Source: JACCUZ01 sp038246575 (GTDB taxonomy: Bacteria; Actinomycetota; Actinomycetes; JACCUZ01). Taken from it: DNA of 15,164 nt. The DNA lies in assembly GCA_038246575.1 (NCBI GenBank), contig JBBRVU010000093.1:1-15164 (forward strand), written 5' to 3'. Within the stretch, counting starts at the first letter, position 1. Each line of letters starts with the position of its first letter. The position numbers and the translations under genes were made by a program. Below, in pieces: positions 1 to 7,800 of this stretch. Below the pieces are notes generated by a model, which was not told where the DNA came from, did not search any database, and saw nothing but the letters and a program-made list of their open reading frames with translations.

Positions 1-85
1 CACCGAGTGTGTCGAGATCGTGGGCCAGCGAACTGCACTCGGCTCGGGTCAGGGGCTCTGCGCTGAGAGAGAACCTCGCTGGCAT
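1..85 (-). CDS. N-terminal fragment of an unidentified leftward gene (cut by window edge)
   Basis: An ATG at 85 on the minus strand opens a frame that stays open to the left edge and gives 28 residues, beginning MPARFSLSAEPLTRAEC. The composition is that of an ordinary soluble N-terminus (alternating hydrophobic and charged residues, helix-forming), with no signal peptide. An AGGG a few bases upstream could act as a weak ribosome binding site, but it lies inside the hairpin at 88-115. The frame is also open upstream of this ATG, so the start is not certain. It lies downstream of the caspase operon on the same strand, but about 370 nt away, so it is probably a separate unit. The product cannot be identified from 28 residues. 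Confidence 0.4.
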   Translation of the reverse strand, partial: MPARFSLSAEPLTRAECSSLAHDLDTLG

Positions 86-87
86 AA

Positions 88-115
88 GGAGCACCCTAGA
101 ACCGCTAGGCGCTCC
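88..115 (-). terminator. Hairpin between the caspase operon and the left-edge gene; possible terminator or leader structure
   Basis: The outer arms GGAGC (88-92) and GCTCC (111-115) and the inner arms CCTAG (95-99) and CTAGG (105-109) form a 10-bp stem with a small internal loop and a 5-nt terminal loop. Read leftward, the stem is followed by TTAT and then the start codon at 85. It could be a terminator of the leftward operon (actinobacterial terminators often lack a long U tract), or a leader hairpin that masks the ribosome binding site of the left-edge gene. The sequence does not decide between these. Confidence 0.4.
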
Positions 116-124
116 CGGCCAAGG

Positions 125-147
125 GTTCTGAGGAGACTCCCGAGAAC
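125..147. promoter_or_regulatory. 23-bp interrupted palindrome, candidate operator
   Basis: The half-sites are GTTCT (125-129) and AGAAC (143-147), with an inner pair GGAG (132-135) and CTCC (137-140) around a central A at 136; nine of eleven symmetric positions pair. The 1-nt centre makes it a poor hairpin but a good shape for a dimeric DNA-binding protein. It lies about 40 nt upstream of the left-edge gene start. I see no convincing -10/-35 pair beside it. Confidence 0.35.
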
Positions 148-455
148 GGCAGCGAAGCGTCGCCCCACCGGATCGCATATGGCTACCCAGCCGTGCAGGG
201 ATTCTGTGCAGCCGCATCGACGGCGCCGGTGGAGCCGAGTTGATGGATGTGGCGGTGTTGGCCTTGGTCAGGGTGTGTTGGGGTGTCGAAGTCCGGGCCG
301 CGGTCGCTGTGCCGGCTGGCGGGCTCGCAGAGCAGGCGGATTCGATGACCTGGCCGCGGGGTTGTCCACGTTTGCTACCGAGCAGGGGCACCTCTTGCGA
401 ACCAGAGGAGTGACCCTGCGCTCTCGTTCACCCTCCGACGTGCTGCTCAGCGCGA
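148..455. other. Noncoding gap with no supported gene
   Basis: This stretch separates the stop codon of the caspase operon at 456 from the palindrome at 125-147. Open frames exist on both strands, but none has a good ribosome binding site or a recognisable product. I see no tRNA, repeat or complete mobile element in it. Confidence 0.5.
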
Positions 456-2015
456 TCAGTTCTGCAGCTTCTCCATACATGAGCGGGCAAGCCGGGCGGT
501 CATCCCGAGCCGCTCGGCGACCTCGTCCGGGCTTACCGACCCTCCACCTCCGGGCGCGGACTTGACCATCCCCAGCAGGTCCCTGACCCGCTCCATTGCC
601 ACGGGTGGTGGGGCGGGGCCAGCCCAGTGCAGGGCCCGCGGCGGCCAGACGTGGTCCACAGAAGGGGCCCCGCCGAACTCGTCTTCCGCCGCGTCCGCTT
701 CGTACCCCTCGCCGAGATGTCCCCGCAGCTCACCCCCACTCCAGTCGAGTGAGTCCAATGGTCCCGCTGAGGACCGGTCGCCGGGGCGAACCGAGGATGT
801 CGGTCCCGCGGGCGGTGACTGGGCGGGTGGAGTCGGCTGCGGCAGCCCAGCGGGACCGTCCAGGCCGGATGGGTCGTAGACGTGCCACGGCGCGCTGGCA
901 TACATCTGCCCGGTCACCTGCTCGAGCAGCGATCCAGCGGCGATGAGGTCGCGACCGGATCTCTCACCGGCCATGAACAGATTGTGGCTGGCGCGAAGCA
1001 TGGGCGGCCAGGAGACCTGGCCGGAGACCATGGAGGGGGCCACGGTGGCGGCCAGAGCCAGCACGTCGGGGCTCTCGCCAAGGGTGTGGCGAAGCATGTG
1101 CAGCAGCCGCTCGGCATCGCGCCGGAGGTCCGAGGGCAGGTCCGCGCCGATCGACCGCACCATCTCGTGCAGTGTGAGCAGCCCGAGCATCGGCGGCGCG
1201 CTGGGATCGGCGAGCACTCCTTTCCAGACCTCAACCCGCTGATGGGTGCTGCCGGAGCGGAGCACGGCCAGGGTTGCCTCGACCGCCAGAGTTGCGGGGG
1301 CGTAGGCGTCCCACGCGACGGCGGTCGGCACGATGTGGACGGAGGCGCCGGCGGCAACGGGACCCGCCGGTCCCTGCGGCACGAACAGAATCGTCTGCGA
1401 GTGCGGAGCGATCCAAAGAGCGTGCTCGACCTGGGTGTCAGCGTCGGGCATCGCCCAGCGGACGCGGTAGCCACCGGGCCCGACGTCGACGGCCCAGCCG
1501 AGCGCCCGGTTCTCCTGCCCCGGGTCCCAGACGTGGTAGGGGTCCTCGGCGGGGACCGGCAGGGTCAGTGCGTTCCCGTGCTGGTCCCTGACTGTGGGCG
1601 CGGGAGCAGCCGCGGCGGTTGGCAGGTCGGCCATCGGCCGGTTGCGCAGGCCGCGAAGGATCACGACGAGCCGCGCTGCCGCGGGCAACGAACCGGACGT
1701 GAGCTGCGAGGCCAGCTCACCGTGGGATTCGTTGGCCGTGGCGGTGGTGTACACCGGAGCGGCGGCGTCGAAGTCAGGGGCCAGCCACACGTCATTGGGC
1801 GGCCCTCCTGCCCGGACGAGCACCGCCTGACTGACCTCGCGAGCCCCGATCCGCGCAGTAATCCGATACGCGCCGGGGTCGAGTTCGGCGCTCAGGGTGT
1901 CCATCGCCGTGGCGCCCTGGACCGGTCGTAGGAACGCGTCCAGGACCCGGATCCGGGCACCGGGCGCGGTCACCGACAGCCGGCCCAGTGTCGTTGGCGG
2001 TTCAGAGATCGACAA
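456..2015 (-). CDS. Caspase-associated protein: two beta-sandwich-like segments, helical domain, C-terminal HTH-like tail
   Basis: A 519-aa protein of unknown function. The chosen start is TTG at 2015: GGGAGG lies 6 nt upstream (2022-2027), and this start overlaps the end of the caspase gene by 14 nt. A frame-only start at 2105 would overlap by 104 nt and give an odd N-terminus. Residues about 10-75 and 140-215 look like two related beta segments, each with a PG(A/G)YR core and a following amphipathic strand. Residues about 225-375 are mainly helical and include PPMLGLLTLHE, a pattern I associate with proteins encoded beside bacterial caspases. Residues about 385-470 are a Pro/Gly/Ser-rich and then acidic linker. 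The last 40 residues, ending DEVAERLGMTARLARSCMEKL, read as a helix-turn-helix or small winged-helix module. There is no signal peptide or membrane segment. It may be a partner, substrate or regulator of the caspase; that role is inferred from coupling only. Confidence 0.8.
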   Translation of the reverse strand: MSISEPPTTLGRLSVTAPGARIRVLDAFLRPVQGATAMDTLSAELDPGAYRITARIGAREVSQAVLVRAGGPPNDVWLAPDFDAAAPVYTTATANESHGELASQLTSGSLPAAARLVVILRGLRNRPMADLPTAAAAPAPTVRDQHGNALTLPVPAEDPYHVWDPGQENRALGWAVDVGPGGYRVRWAMPDADTQVEHALWIAPHSQTILFVPQGPAGPVAAGASVHIVPTAVAWDAYAPATLAVEATLAVLRSGSTHQRVEVWKGVLADPSAPPMLGLLTLHEMVRSIGADLPSDLRRDAERLLHMLRHTLGESPDVLALAATVAPSMVSGQVSWPPMLRASHNLFMAGERSGRDLIAAGSLLEQVTGQMYASAPWHVYDPSGLDGPAGLPQPTPPAQSPPAGPTSSVRPGDRSSAGPLDSLDWSGGELRGHLGEGYEADAAEDEFGGAPSVDHVWPPRALHWAGPAPPPVAMERVRDLLGMVKSAPGGGGSVSPDEVAERLGMTARLARSCMEKLQN

Positions 2016-3099
2016 CGCGGTCCTCCCCTGAAACAGACACCAGGCCGTCACCGACCAGGCCCATCGAGTCCTGGCTACTACCAGGACGCTGCACGTACCA
2101 CTCACCGTCGTACAGTCTGACCGTCCAAGGACCGTCGACCGGCTCCCACGTCATGCGCGCACCGTCCGGCGCGACCAGCTCGACGGAGTCGCTGAAGTCG
2201 GCTGGGAAGTTGATAACGACCCTCCGGGCCGTTCGCCCGGGTGGCCGGCCGACCGTTGCGCTGGTCCGGACGGGACCGAAGACCATGTTCTCGGCTGAGT
2301 ACAGCTCGACATGCTGCGGCACCGGCTTGTCCCGGGTGAGGTTAGCGACGACCGGACCCACGTAGGCCCTGAGGCCGCTGGTGGTGACCAGCCCGGTCTT
2401 CGGGTCAGCAGCGTTTCCGCGCAACCCCTCGATCAGCACCTTGCTGAAGAAGCCGCGCCGCGAATCCGCCTCTTCCGCTGAGCCGATCTCCTCGAACGAG
2501 AGGTCACCGGCACTCGTCGCGAAGCCGAGAAGCGTGACCACGCGCCCGCCGATTCGCGGTGGCGCGGAGAAGAACGGTTGGCCGGCGGTGGCGAGCAGCT
2601 CGTAGCTCCGGCAGCAGTCGGCGAACGCGCAGACCTCGGCGAAGGCGCCGTTCTTGGCCATCCAGGAGACGTAGGACCCGAGCTCGATATTGGGCTGGAA
2701 CCTGGGCCGGGCTGTCGCATCGAGCAATGCCGCCTCGCCGTCGCCGGGCAGGATGCCGTGGCCGGCGACGAAGAAGTAGAGACGTGAGGCTGCACGGGCG
2801 GTGGCCTGGTCTTCCTCGGGAACGGTGCCAATAGCCTGGTTCAGGTTCTCGTGTGCCGCCCACAGGGCCTCGTCGATCAGCTGCTTGGTCGGCTTGGCCG
2901 TGGCCGGCTTCGCCGGCGCCTTCTTCGGCGTGATGATGAGCTCGACATTCTTTGCCGGCAGGCCGCCCTGTTCGGGGTCCACCAGCCAGTCAACGAACGC
3001 GCGGGCGTCGTTGACCGGACCGCTCAGCGGCTTGTAGCCGCCGGGGTATGCGTTTATGCCGACGGCAACGGCGTAGTGGAACGGGTTCGGGCTGGCCAT
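2002..3099 (-). CDS. Caspase-family (peptidase C14/metacaspase-like) cysteine protease
   Basis: A 365-aa cytoplasmic protein. Residues about 8-278 fit the caspase fold: an opening beta strand YAVAVGINAY with a PVNDA turn, the catalytic histidine at 114 in LYFFVAGHGI, and the catalytic cysteine region FADCCRS at 160-165. By alignment to the metacaspase DxC motif, Cys163 is the likely nucleophile. The later RRGFFSKVLIEGLRG (214-228) and the segment ending ENMVFG (270-275) match the small-subunit part of family members. Residues about 290-345 add a small beta-rich domain, not part of the core protease. Family members cut after Arg/Lys or Asp; the specificity here cannot be read. ATG at 3099 follows the hydrolase stop by 1 nt, and its own ribosome binding site is weak, so it is probably translated by re-initiation. 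In bacteria such proteases often activate a neighbouring effector; the target here is unknown. Confidence 0.93.
   Translation of the reverse strand: MASPNPFHYAVAVGINAYPGGYKPLSGPVNDARAFVDWLVDPEQGGLPAKNVELIITPKKAPAKPATAKPTKQLIDEALWAAHENLNQAIGTVPEEDQATARAASRLYFFVAGHGILPGDGEAALLDATARPRFQPNIELGSYVSWMAKNGAFAEVCAFADCCRSYELLATAGQPFFSAPPRIGGRVVTLLGFATSAGDLSFEEIGSAEEADSRRGFFSKVLIEGLRGNAADPKTGLVTTSGLRAYVGPVVANLTRDKPVPQHVELYSAENMVFGPVRTSATVGRPPGRTARRVVINFPADFSDSVELVAPDGARMTWEPVDGPWTVRLYDGEWYVQRPGSSQDSMGLVGDGLVSVSGEDRVVDL
2022..2027 (-). promoter_or_regulatory. Ribosome binding site that fixes the TTG start at 2015
   Basis: GGGAGG on the minus strand sits 6 nt before TTG at 2015, inside the last codons of the caspase gene. 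The caspase stop (2002-2004) lies just past the TTG, which favours translational coupling. Confidence 0.7.
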
Positions 3100-3100
3100 G

Positions 3101-4630
3101 TCACCACGTCCGGATCAACTCGACAAGGCTCTCCTGGACTAGCGGGTCGTTGTCGAAATCGCCGTGGCGGACGGCGCCAGAACGGAAGCCGGGCTCGGCT
3201 TCCGGCTCCGTTGGAGAACGCACGAGCAGACCCTGGCCGCCAAGGTAATCGCGCAGGTCGGCCAGCCGCGCGGCCTTGCCCGTGTCGGACCTGAGCAACT
3301 CGTCAACGTCGCCGTCGAAGTAGCGGGCCAGGCCCACCAGCGGAGACCACGCGGACTTGGCACTCGCATCGCGCTCGAGGAGGCCGGAGACCAGGTAGAG
3401 CAGAGAGCGCGGGTAGACAGCACCCGCCAGGCGATCGGCCCGCTCCGCTGCGTCGGTCATGGTGAACATGCGGAAGCGGCCGATCCGTTCTCGACCCAGC
3501 CAGTCCGGTTGCTTGCCCAGGGCGTCGGCGAAGTGGACGGACGTCGCGGCCGGCGCGAGGAAGCACACCTGGAACTGCTGGTCCCTCCGAAGGGTGCGCA
3601 CCTGAGCCTCATCGCGCTGGAGCACCTCGGCGATCAGGTTGTCGATGAAGACCGCCCCGGTCGAATGCCCGACCAGCGTGATTCTCTTGCTGCCGTCGGC
3701 TGGCAGTCCCGTGGCCAGGGCGTCCATCAGGAGGCGACCGCCGCGCTCCCCCTTCGTTGCGAAGGTGTCGGAGGTCTCCTTCTTCATCGCTTGCCACTCT
3801 GCGCCGCCGAGGTCGGCGATGTAGAAGGCGCGGAGCAGTTCCTCGACCACCGTCGGGTACACCCCGTGGTGGGTGCCGAGGTCGTAGCGGGCGAGGACGG
3901 ACCGCAGCACGCCGAGTGCCCGTTTGGCCAGCGCGTACGTACTGACCAGCCCACGAGCGCCCTCGGAACCGTCGCCCGCCAATTTTTCGAGCACCGCCGC
4001 GTCCATGTGGGTTTCCATCGGAGGCACGTCCGGCACGCCGCGCCCCCCCTCGGTCCGGGCTTCCAGACCGCGGTCGGCCATAGCGCCGTACAACGCCTCT
4101 CGGACGTCGGCATCCTGCTCGACATCCGTGAGGAAGCGTTCTTCCTCTTCTTGCGTGAGGGTGACGCCAGATCGTGGCTCTTCGGCCCCGAACGGCTCTT
4201 CTCCATCCTCAGGATCGGTCTTCCGCTTTCGCGCAGCAAGCTCGGTTCTGACCTCCTGCTCGCTGGGCAACGACGTTGTCAGACCGGGCCGCCCACCGGC
4301 GACGTCACGGACCTTGCCCACCGACCAGGCAAGGATCCGGCGCAGCAGCCTGTCGAACAGTTCCTCGCGCGCGATCTCCAGGAGGTTGTGACGAATGATC
4401 TCCACGGCGCCCGACTGCCAGACGAGGAAGATGGGGTACGCCCCCGCCTCCTCGTAGACCGGGGTCAGCATCCGCGCCACCCCCTCTCCGGCCGCCTTGT
4501 TGACCAGGCCGCCATGGAAGTGGAGGACGATGCGCTCGCTCTTCAGCGCCTCGGTGACCAACTCGGTGACATCCGCAGCGGTCATGCCGTGCAACTGCCC
4601 GTTCGCACCAGTGCTGATGATGTGGCTCAT
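3101..4630 (-). CDS. Alpha/beta hydrolase-like (lipase/esterase-type) protein, first gene of the caspase operon
   Basis: A 509-aa protein. ATG at 4630 is chosen because GGAGG (4635-4639) precedes it by 4 nt; the frame continues upstream to 4690 without such support. IVLHFHGGL (34-42) is a beta strand plus HGG oxyanion-hole motif, and RITLVGHSTGAVF (316-328) is the nucleophile elbow, with Ser323 in GHSTG. A strand QVCFLAPAAT follows at 354-363. His489, in VRHGDFDND near the C-terminus, is a good candidate for the catalytic base. The distance from HGG to GHSTG is about 280 residues, far longer than in a minimal hydrolase; residues about 110-235 are charged and Glu-rich and look like an inserted cap or linker. 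There is no signal peptide, so it should act in the cytoplasm. The substrate (lipid, ester or amide) is unknown. Tight coupling to the caspase suggests effector or partner, by inference. Confidence 0.85.
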   Translation of the reverse strand: MSHIISTGANGQLHGMTAADVTELVTEALKSERIVLHFHGGLVNKAAGEGVARMLTPVYEEAGAYPIFLVWQSGAVEIIRHNLLEIAREELFDRLLRRILAWSVGKVRDVAGGRPGLTTSLPSEQEVRTELAARKRKTDPEDGEEPFGAEEPRSGVTLTQEEEERFLTDVEQDADVREALYGAMADRGLEARTEGGRGVPDVPPMETHMDAAVLEKLAGDGSEGARGLVSTYALAKRALGVLRSVLARYDLGTHHGVYPTVVEELLRAFYIADLGGAEWQAMKKETSDTFATKGERGGRLLMDALATGLPADGSKRITLVGHSTGAVFIDNLIAEVLQRDEAQVRTLRRDQQFQVCFLAPAATSVHFADALGKQPDWLGRERIGRFRMFTMTDAAERADRLAGAVYPRSLLYLVSGLLERDASAKSAWSPLVGLARYFDGDVDELLRSDTGKAARLADLRDYLGGQGLLVRSPTEPEAEPGFRSGAVRHGDFDNDPLVQESLVELIRTW

Positions 4631-4738
4631 GGCTCCTCCAAGATCCGGGAAGCTCCTAGAGTGGCGCACCCGGCTGGAGGGCGTCCACACCCGAGGGACA
4701 AGTTCGGTCGCGGAGCGGCGGCCCTGTCGAACATGGGC

Positions 4739-4837
4739 TCACTGCGTGATGCTCACGCGGAGGACGCCGGGCCAGTCGTCGCTGACCTCCTCACGAGTAA
4801 GCCTTGCTGCCGACGGCTGAGCGCGGGTAGAGTTCAC
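4739..4837 (-). CDS. Possible 32-aa leader peptide ORF upstream of the caspase operon
   Basis: GTG at 4837 follows AAAGGAGG (4841-4848) by 3 nt, the strongest Shine-Dalgarno match in the window, though a little close. The 32 codons end in TGA at 4739-4741; the peptide contains LTREEVSDDWPGVLRVSITQ. After this TGA the same frame stays open all the way into the hydrolase ATG at 4630. It may be a leader peptide, a small protein, or the remnant of an N-terminal extension lost through one stop codon. No family is recognised. Confidence 0.35.
   Translation of the reverse strand: MNSTRAQPSAARLTREEVSDDWPGVLRVSITQ
4804..4833 (+). promoter_or_regulatory. Candidate housekeeping-type promoter for the rightward operon
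   Basis: TTGCTG (4804-4809) and TAGAGT (4828-4833) are 18 nt apart, a good match to actinobacterial primary-sigma promoters, whose -10 is often TAGAGT-like. The transcript would start near 4840 and carry about 50 nt of leader before ATG 4891. The element overlaps the small minus-strand ORF at 4739-4837, so the two directions may interfere. I found no equally good promoter for the leftward operon. Confidence 0.4.
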
Positions 4838-4874
4838 GGTCCTCCTTTCGGTATTTGTCAGCTCGGCAACGCCT

Positions 4875-4887
4875 CGTCTAGGAGACG
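4875..4887 (+). promoter_or_regulatory. Small hairpin over the ribosome binding site of the flavin oxidase fusion gene
   Basis: CGTCT (4875-4879) and AGACG (4883-4887) pair around the loop AGG (4880-4882). GGAG (4881-4884), the ribosome binding site 6 nt before ATG 4891, is partly in the loop and partly in the stem. This supports the chosen start and could slow initiation, but a 5-bp stem is common by chance at this GC content. Confidence 0.35.
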
Positions 4888-4890
4888 TCG

Positions 4891-7800
4891 ATGCCTCGTT
4901 CGCTCATCGGGTCGCTCCTGCGGATGTTCTCCGACTCGTCGATGAATGACGACCAGCGCGCTTCAGTCAGGGCCGCGCGCACGCGCGCCCTCTTCGACGC
5001 TCAGCTGCTCCCCGAGGCCGTGTCCTCGATCACGCCGGACGGCAATCATCTGACTAACCTGCGGGTCGGCATCGTAGGCGCGGGCTTCGCCGGCCTCAGC
5101 GCTGCGTGGTACCTGCGGACCTGCGGTGTCGACGTCACGGTCTTTGAGGCGGTGAATCGGGTCGGTGGCCGGGTCCACACCGATCACGAGTTCATCCCGG
5201 GGAAGCTCGTCGAGGCCGGGGCCGAGCTCATCGGCGACAACCACCCCCTCTGGCTCGAGCTGGCCGAGCGGTTTGGGCTGGACCTCGTCGAGCTGACCAC
5301 TGGCAGCACCAGGATGCGCTTCGGCGACCGAGAGCTCAGCACTGATGAGATCAAGGCGCTGCACGACGGCCTCCTGCCCCACCTCGACGTGATCGGCGAA
5401 GAGGCTCTGGCGATCCACCCGGAGCGGCCGTGGGAGTCGCCCGACGCGCAGCGGTTCGATGGAATGTCCGTCTCAGACAAACTCGACGAGCTGGGCTCGG
5501 ACCTCACCCCGCTGCAGCGTAAAGCGATCGAGTTCACTCTCGGCAACGACGCATGCGCACCCGTGGACGTTCAGAGCTACCTTGGGCTGCTGACGCTGGT
5601 CCGCGCGGGCCGCACAGGCGACGACGTCGAGGGGATGCGCGGCTACTGGCAGGCCAGCGAGAGCACCCGCTGCGTCCAGGGCAACCAGGCCTTGGCGGAC
5701 CGGATCGCCCAGGCGCTCGACTTCGCCGTACCGGGGACCATTCGCCTGGGCACGGCGGTGAACGGGATCGCGATCACCGCCGGGTTCGGGTTCGCCGGTG
5801 CGACCGTCACGACCGAGGACGGCGCGACCCATGAGTTCGACCATGTGATCCTGGCCGTCCCGGCGCCGCAGTGGTCGGGGATCGAGATCGAGCCACCGCT
5901 GCCCGCGGGCAGGTACGAGATGGACCATGGACCGGCGGTCAAGTACCTGACCGTGTTCGACGACTTGACCTGGCCGGGTTCGGAGCTTGCCCCGACTGGG
6001 ATGTGGGACCAGCTGGGCAGCTGCTGGGAGAGCACGGACCGGCAGCAGCCGGCAGGCCCGCCGTTCGGGCTCACCGTCTTCTCCGGCGGGGAGTACGTGC
6101 TGCCGGACGCGACCGCCTACGCGGGCCGACTCGCCACCTTCCTCCCGGGCGTCACACCGGTGCGGGCCACGCTCGTCGACTGGCGGGCGACCGGCTACTC
6201 CGTGCCTACGGTCGGGCAGGTCACCACGGTCGGGCAACGGCTCAGCCTTCCCTACGAGGGGCACCTGTTCTTCGCGGGCGAACAGACCTCGATGGGCTTC
6301 TACGGCTACATGGAGGGGGCCTTGCAGTCGGGGGCGCGCGCGGCCATGGCCACGATGCGCGAGGTGCTGGGCGCAGCGCTCCCGGCCACTTCGCCGTCGG
6401 GGGTGTTCCTGCCGATCGGCCATCGCGACGGCGACGCGGCGACCCAGCGCGCGTGGAGCCGGGAGATGCCCCGCCTGCTGACCCGCGACCCGGCCCCGTT
6501 CGCCGGCGACCGAGTCGATCAGCGCTACTCGGTGCCCGCGTCAGCTCCGGCGGAGCTGCGCACGGTCTGCGCCCTTTGGTCCGGGACGGCCAAGGTCGGC
6601 CAGACGGTGGAGATCGTCATGTCGGTGCGGCTGCGGCTGCGGCTTGGCTCGCTGCTCGGCGAGGATGTCCCGATCCCCTTCCGTGCGACCTACGGCCCGG
6701 TGCAGGCGACGGTGGCCGGCACGTTCGACGTTACGGGCGGCGCGCCGCTGGGCACGCTGGTGGGCGCGGACTTCACGATCCGCTTCCAGGACCAGGACAA
6801 CTACCACCTGCACCCGCTCGCGGTGTTCGAGATGTTCGAGCGCCTGGGCCTGTGGGCCGGCACCGGCGGCCTGCGCTGCCCCCTGTTGCCCGACGCGCCC
6901 GACGACGTGCCGCCGATGGCGATCGCCGGTCCGGTGCCGGCGCCACCCGGTGCCGCACATCTCGTGCTGTCCGGCGGGTCCCGCGGTTGGACCGTGCACC
7001 ACCCGCCCGACCCGCTGCCCAGCCGCTACTTGTCCTTCCTGTCGAACGACCCGGTCGTCGTTGCGCTGGGAAATTCGCCGGGTCAGGCAACGGCGCGCCT
7101 GACCGTCGGCGACGTCACCGACGCGACGTACCGGACGGCCGCAGCCAACCCGCTCGAGGTTGATCTTCACGCCGGGTACACCTTCGTCGCCGAGACCGCG
7201 CTGCGACCGGCACCTCTGCCCTACGGCGCCCTCGTTCCGGACGCGTCGGTCCCCGCCAACCAACCCCTCAAGCCGGGCCGACGGACCCCGAATGCGCCCC
7301 TGGCCTATGAGTTCGTCGTGACCCCACCCGGCGGTGGCGCCACGCTGCGGACGATCATCAGCCAGGACTCCCGCGACGTGATCCGCCAGGAGTACCGGTT
7401 CCACGGCAGCCCGTTCCAGGCCGAGGGCCCGCTGCCGGTCCCGGCGCGGGCGCAGATCGAGCGGGCCGCGCGGCCGTGGTTCGCCGCCCACTTCACGGAC
7501 GTCGAGTTCGCGACGAACAACTACTTCCCGGTCGAGTGGCACAACGGCCGGCTCGTGGCGCTGGACCCGCGCGCCAGCTACCTGGTGCGCGGCTCGCAGA
7601 TGTTCCAGGTGGCGGAGTACCTGCGCAGCCGCTACGCCGATCACATCCGGCGGCTGCGGACTGCCGCGCCCGACTCGATCCCGGCAACTGTGACCCCCGG
7701 CCTCGTCCCCACCAGCGCGTGGCGCAATCCCGAGCGCAACGAGAACGTGGGCGGCGTCCGCAACAGCAACCATCAGTGGGGCCAGGCTGTGGACCTCGCA

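Noticed and set aside
180..345. Minus-strand reading with RHSDRG, recalling the HSDRG of IS3-type transposases
   Set aside because: The surrounding residues do not match the transposase core, the frame is short and bounded by stops, and no inverted repeats were seen.
268..480. 70-codon minus-strand ORF overlapping the end of the caspase-associated gene
   Set aside because: No proper ribosome binding site, no family, low-complexity C-terminus; likely chance.
20..565. 181-codon plus-strand frame across the left region
   Set aside because: Arg-rich composition without motifs, and it overlaps the real minus-strand gene end.
882..1931. 349-codon plus-strand frame opposite the caspase-associated gene
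   Set aside because: No ribosome binding site or family signal; the minus frame is coupled to the caspase gene and has structured beta and helical segments.
4627..4734. 35-codon minus-strand ORF ending in ATGA over the hydrolase start
   Set aside because: The ATGA overlap is attractive, but there is no ribosome binding site before 4734 and the peptide is low-complexity Pro/Ala/Gly.
3164..4945. 593-codon open frame on the plus strand opposite the hydrolase
   Set aside because: The minus strand encodes recognisable hydrolase motifs over the same bases; the plus frame has no family signal and runs across the start of the fusion gene. Long antisense frames are expected at this GC content.
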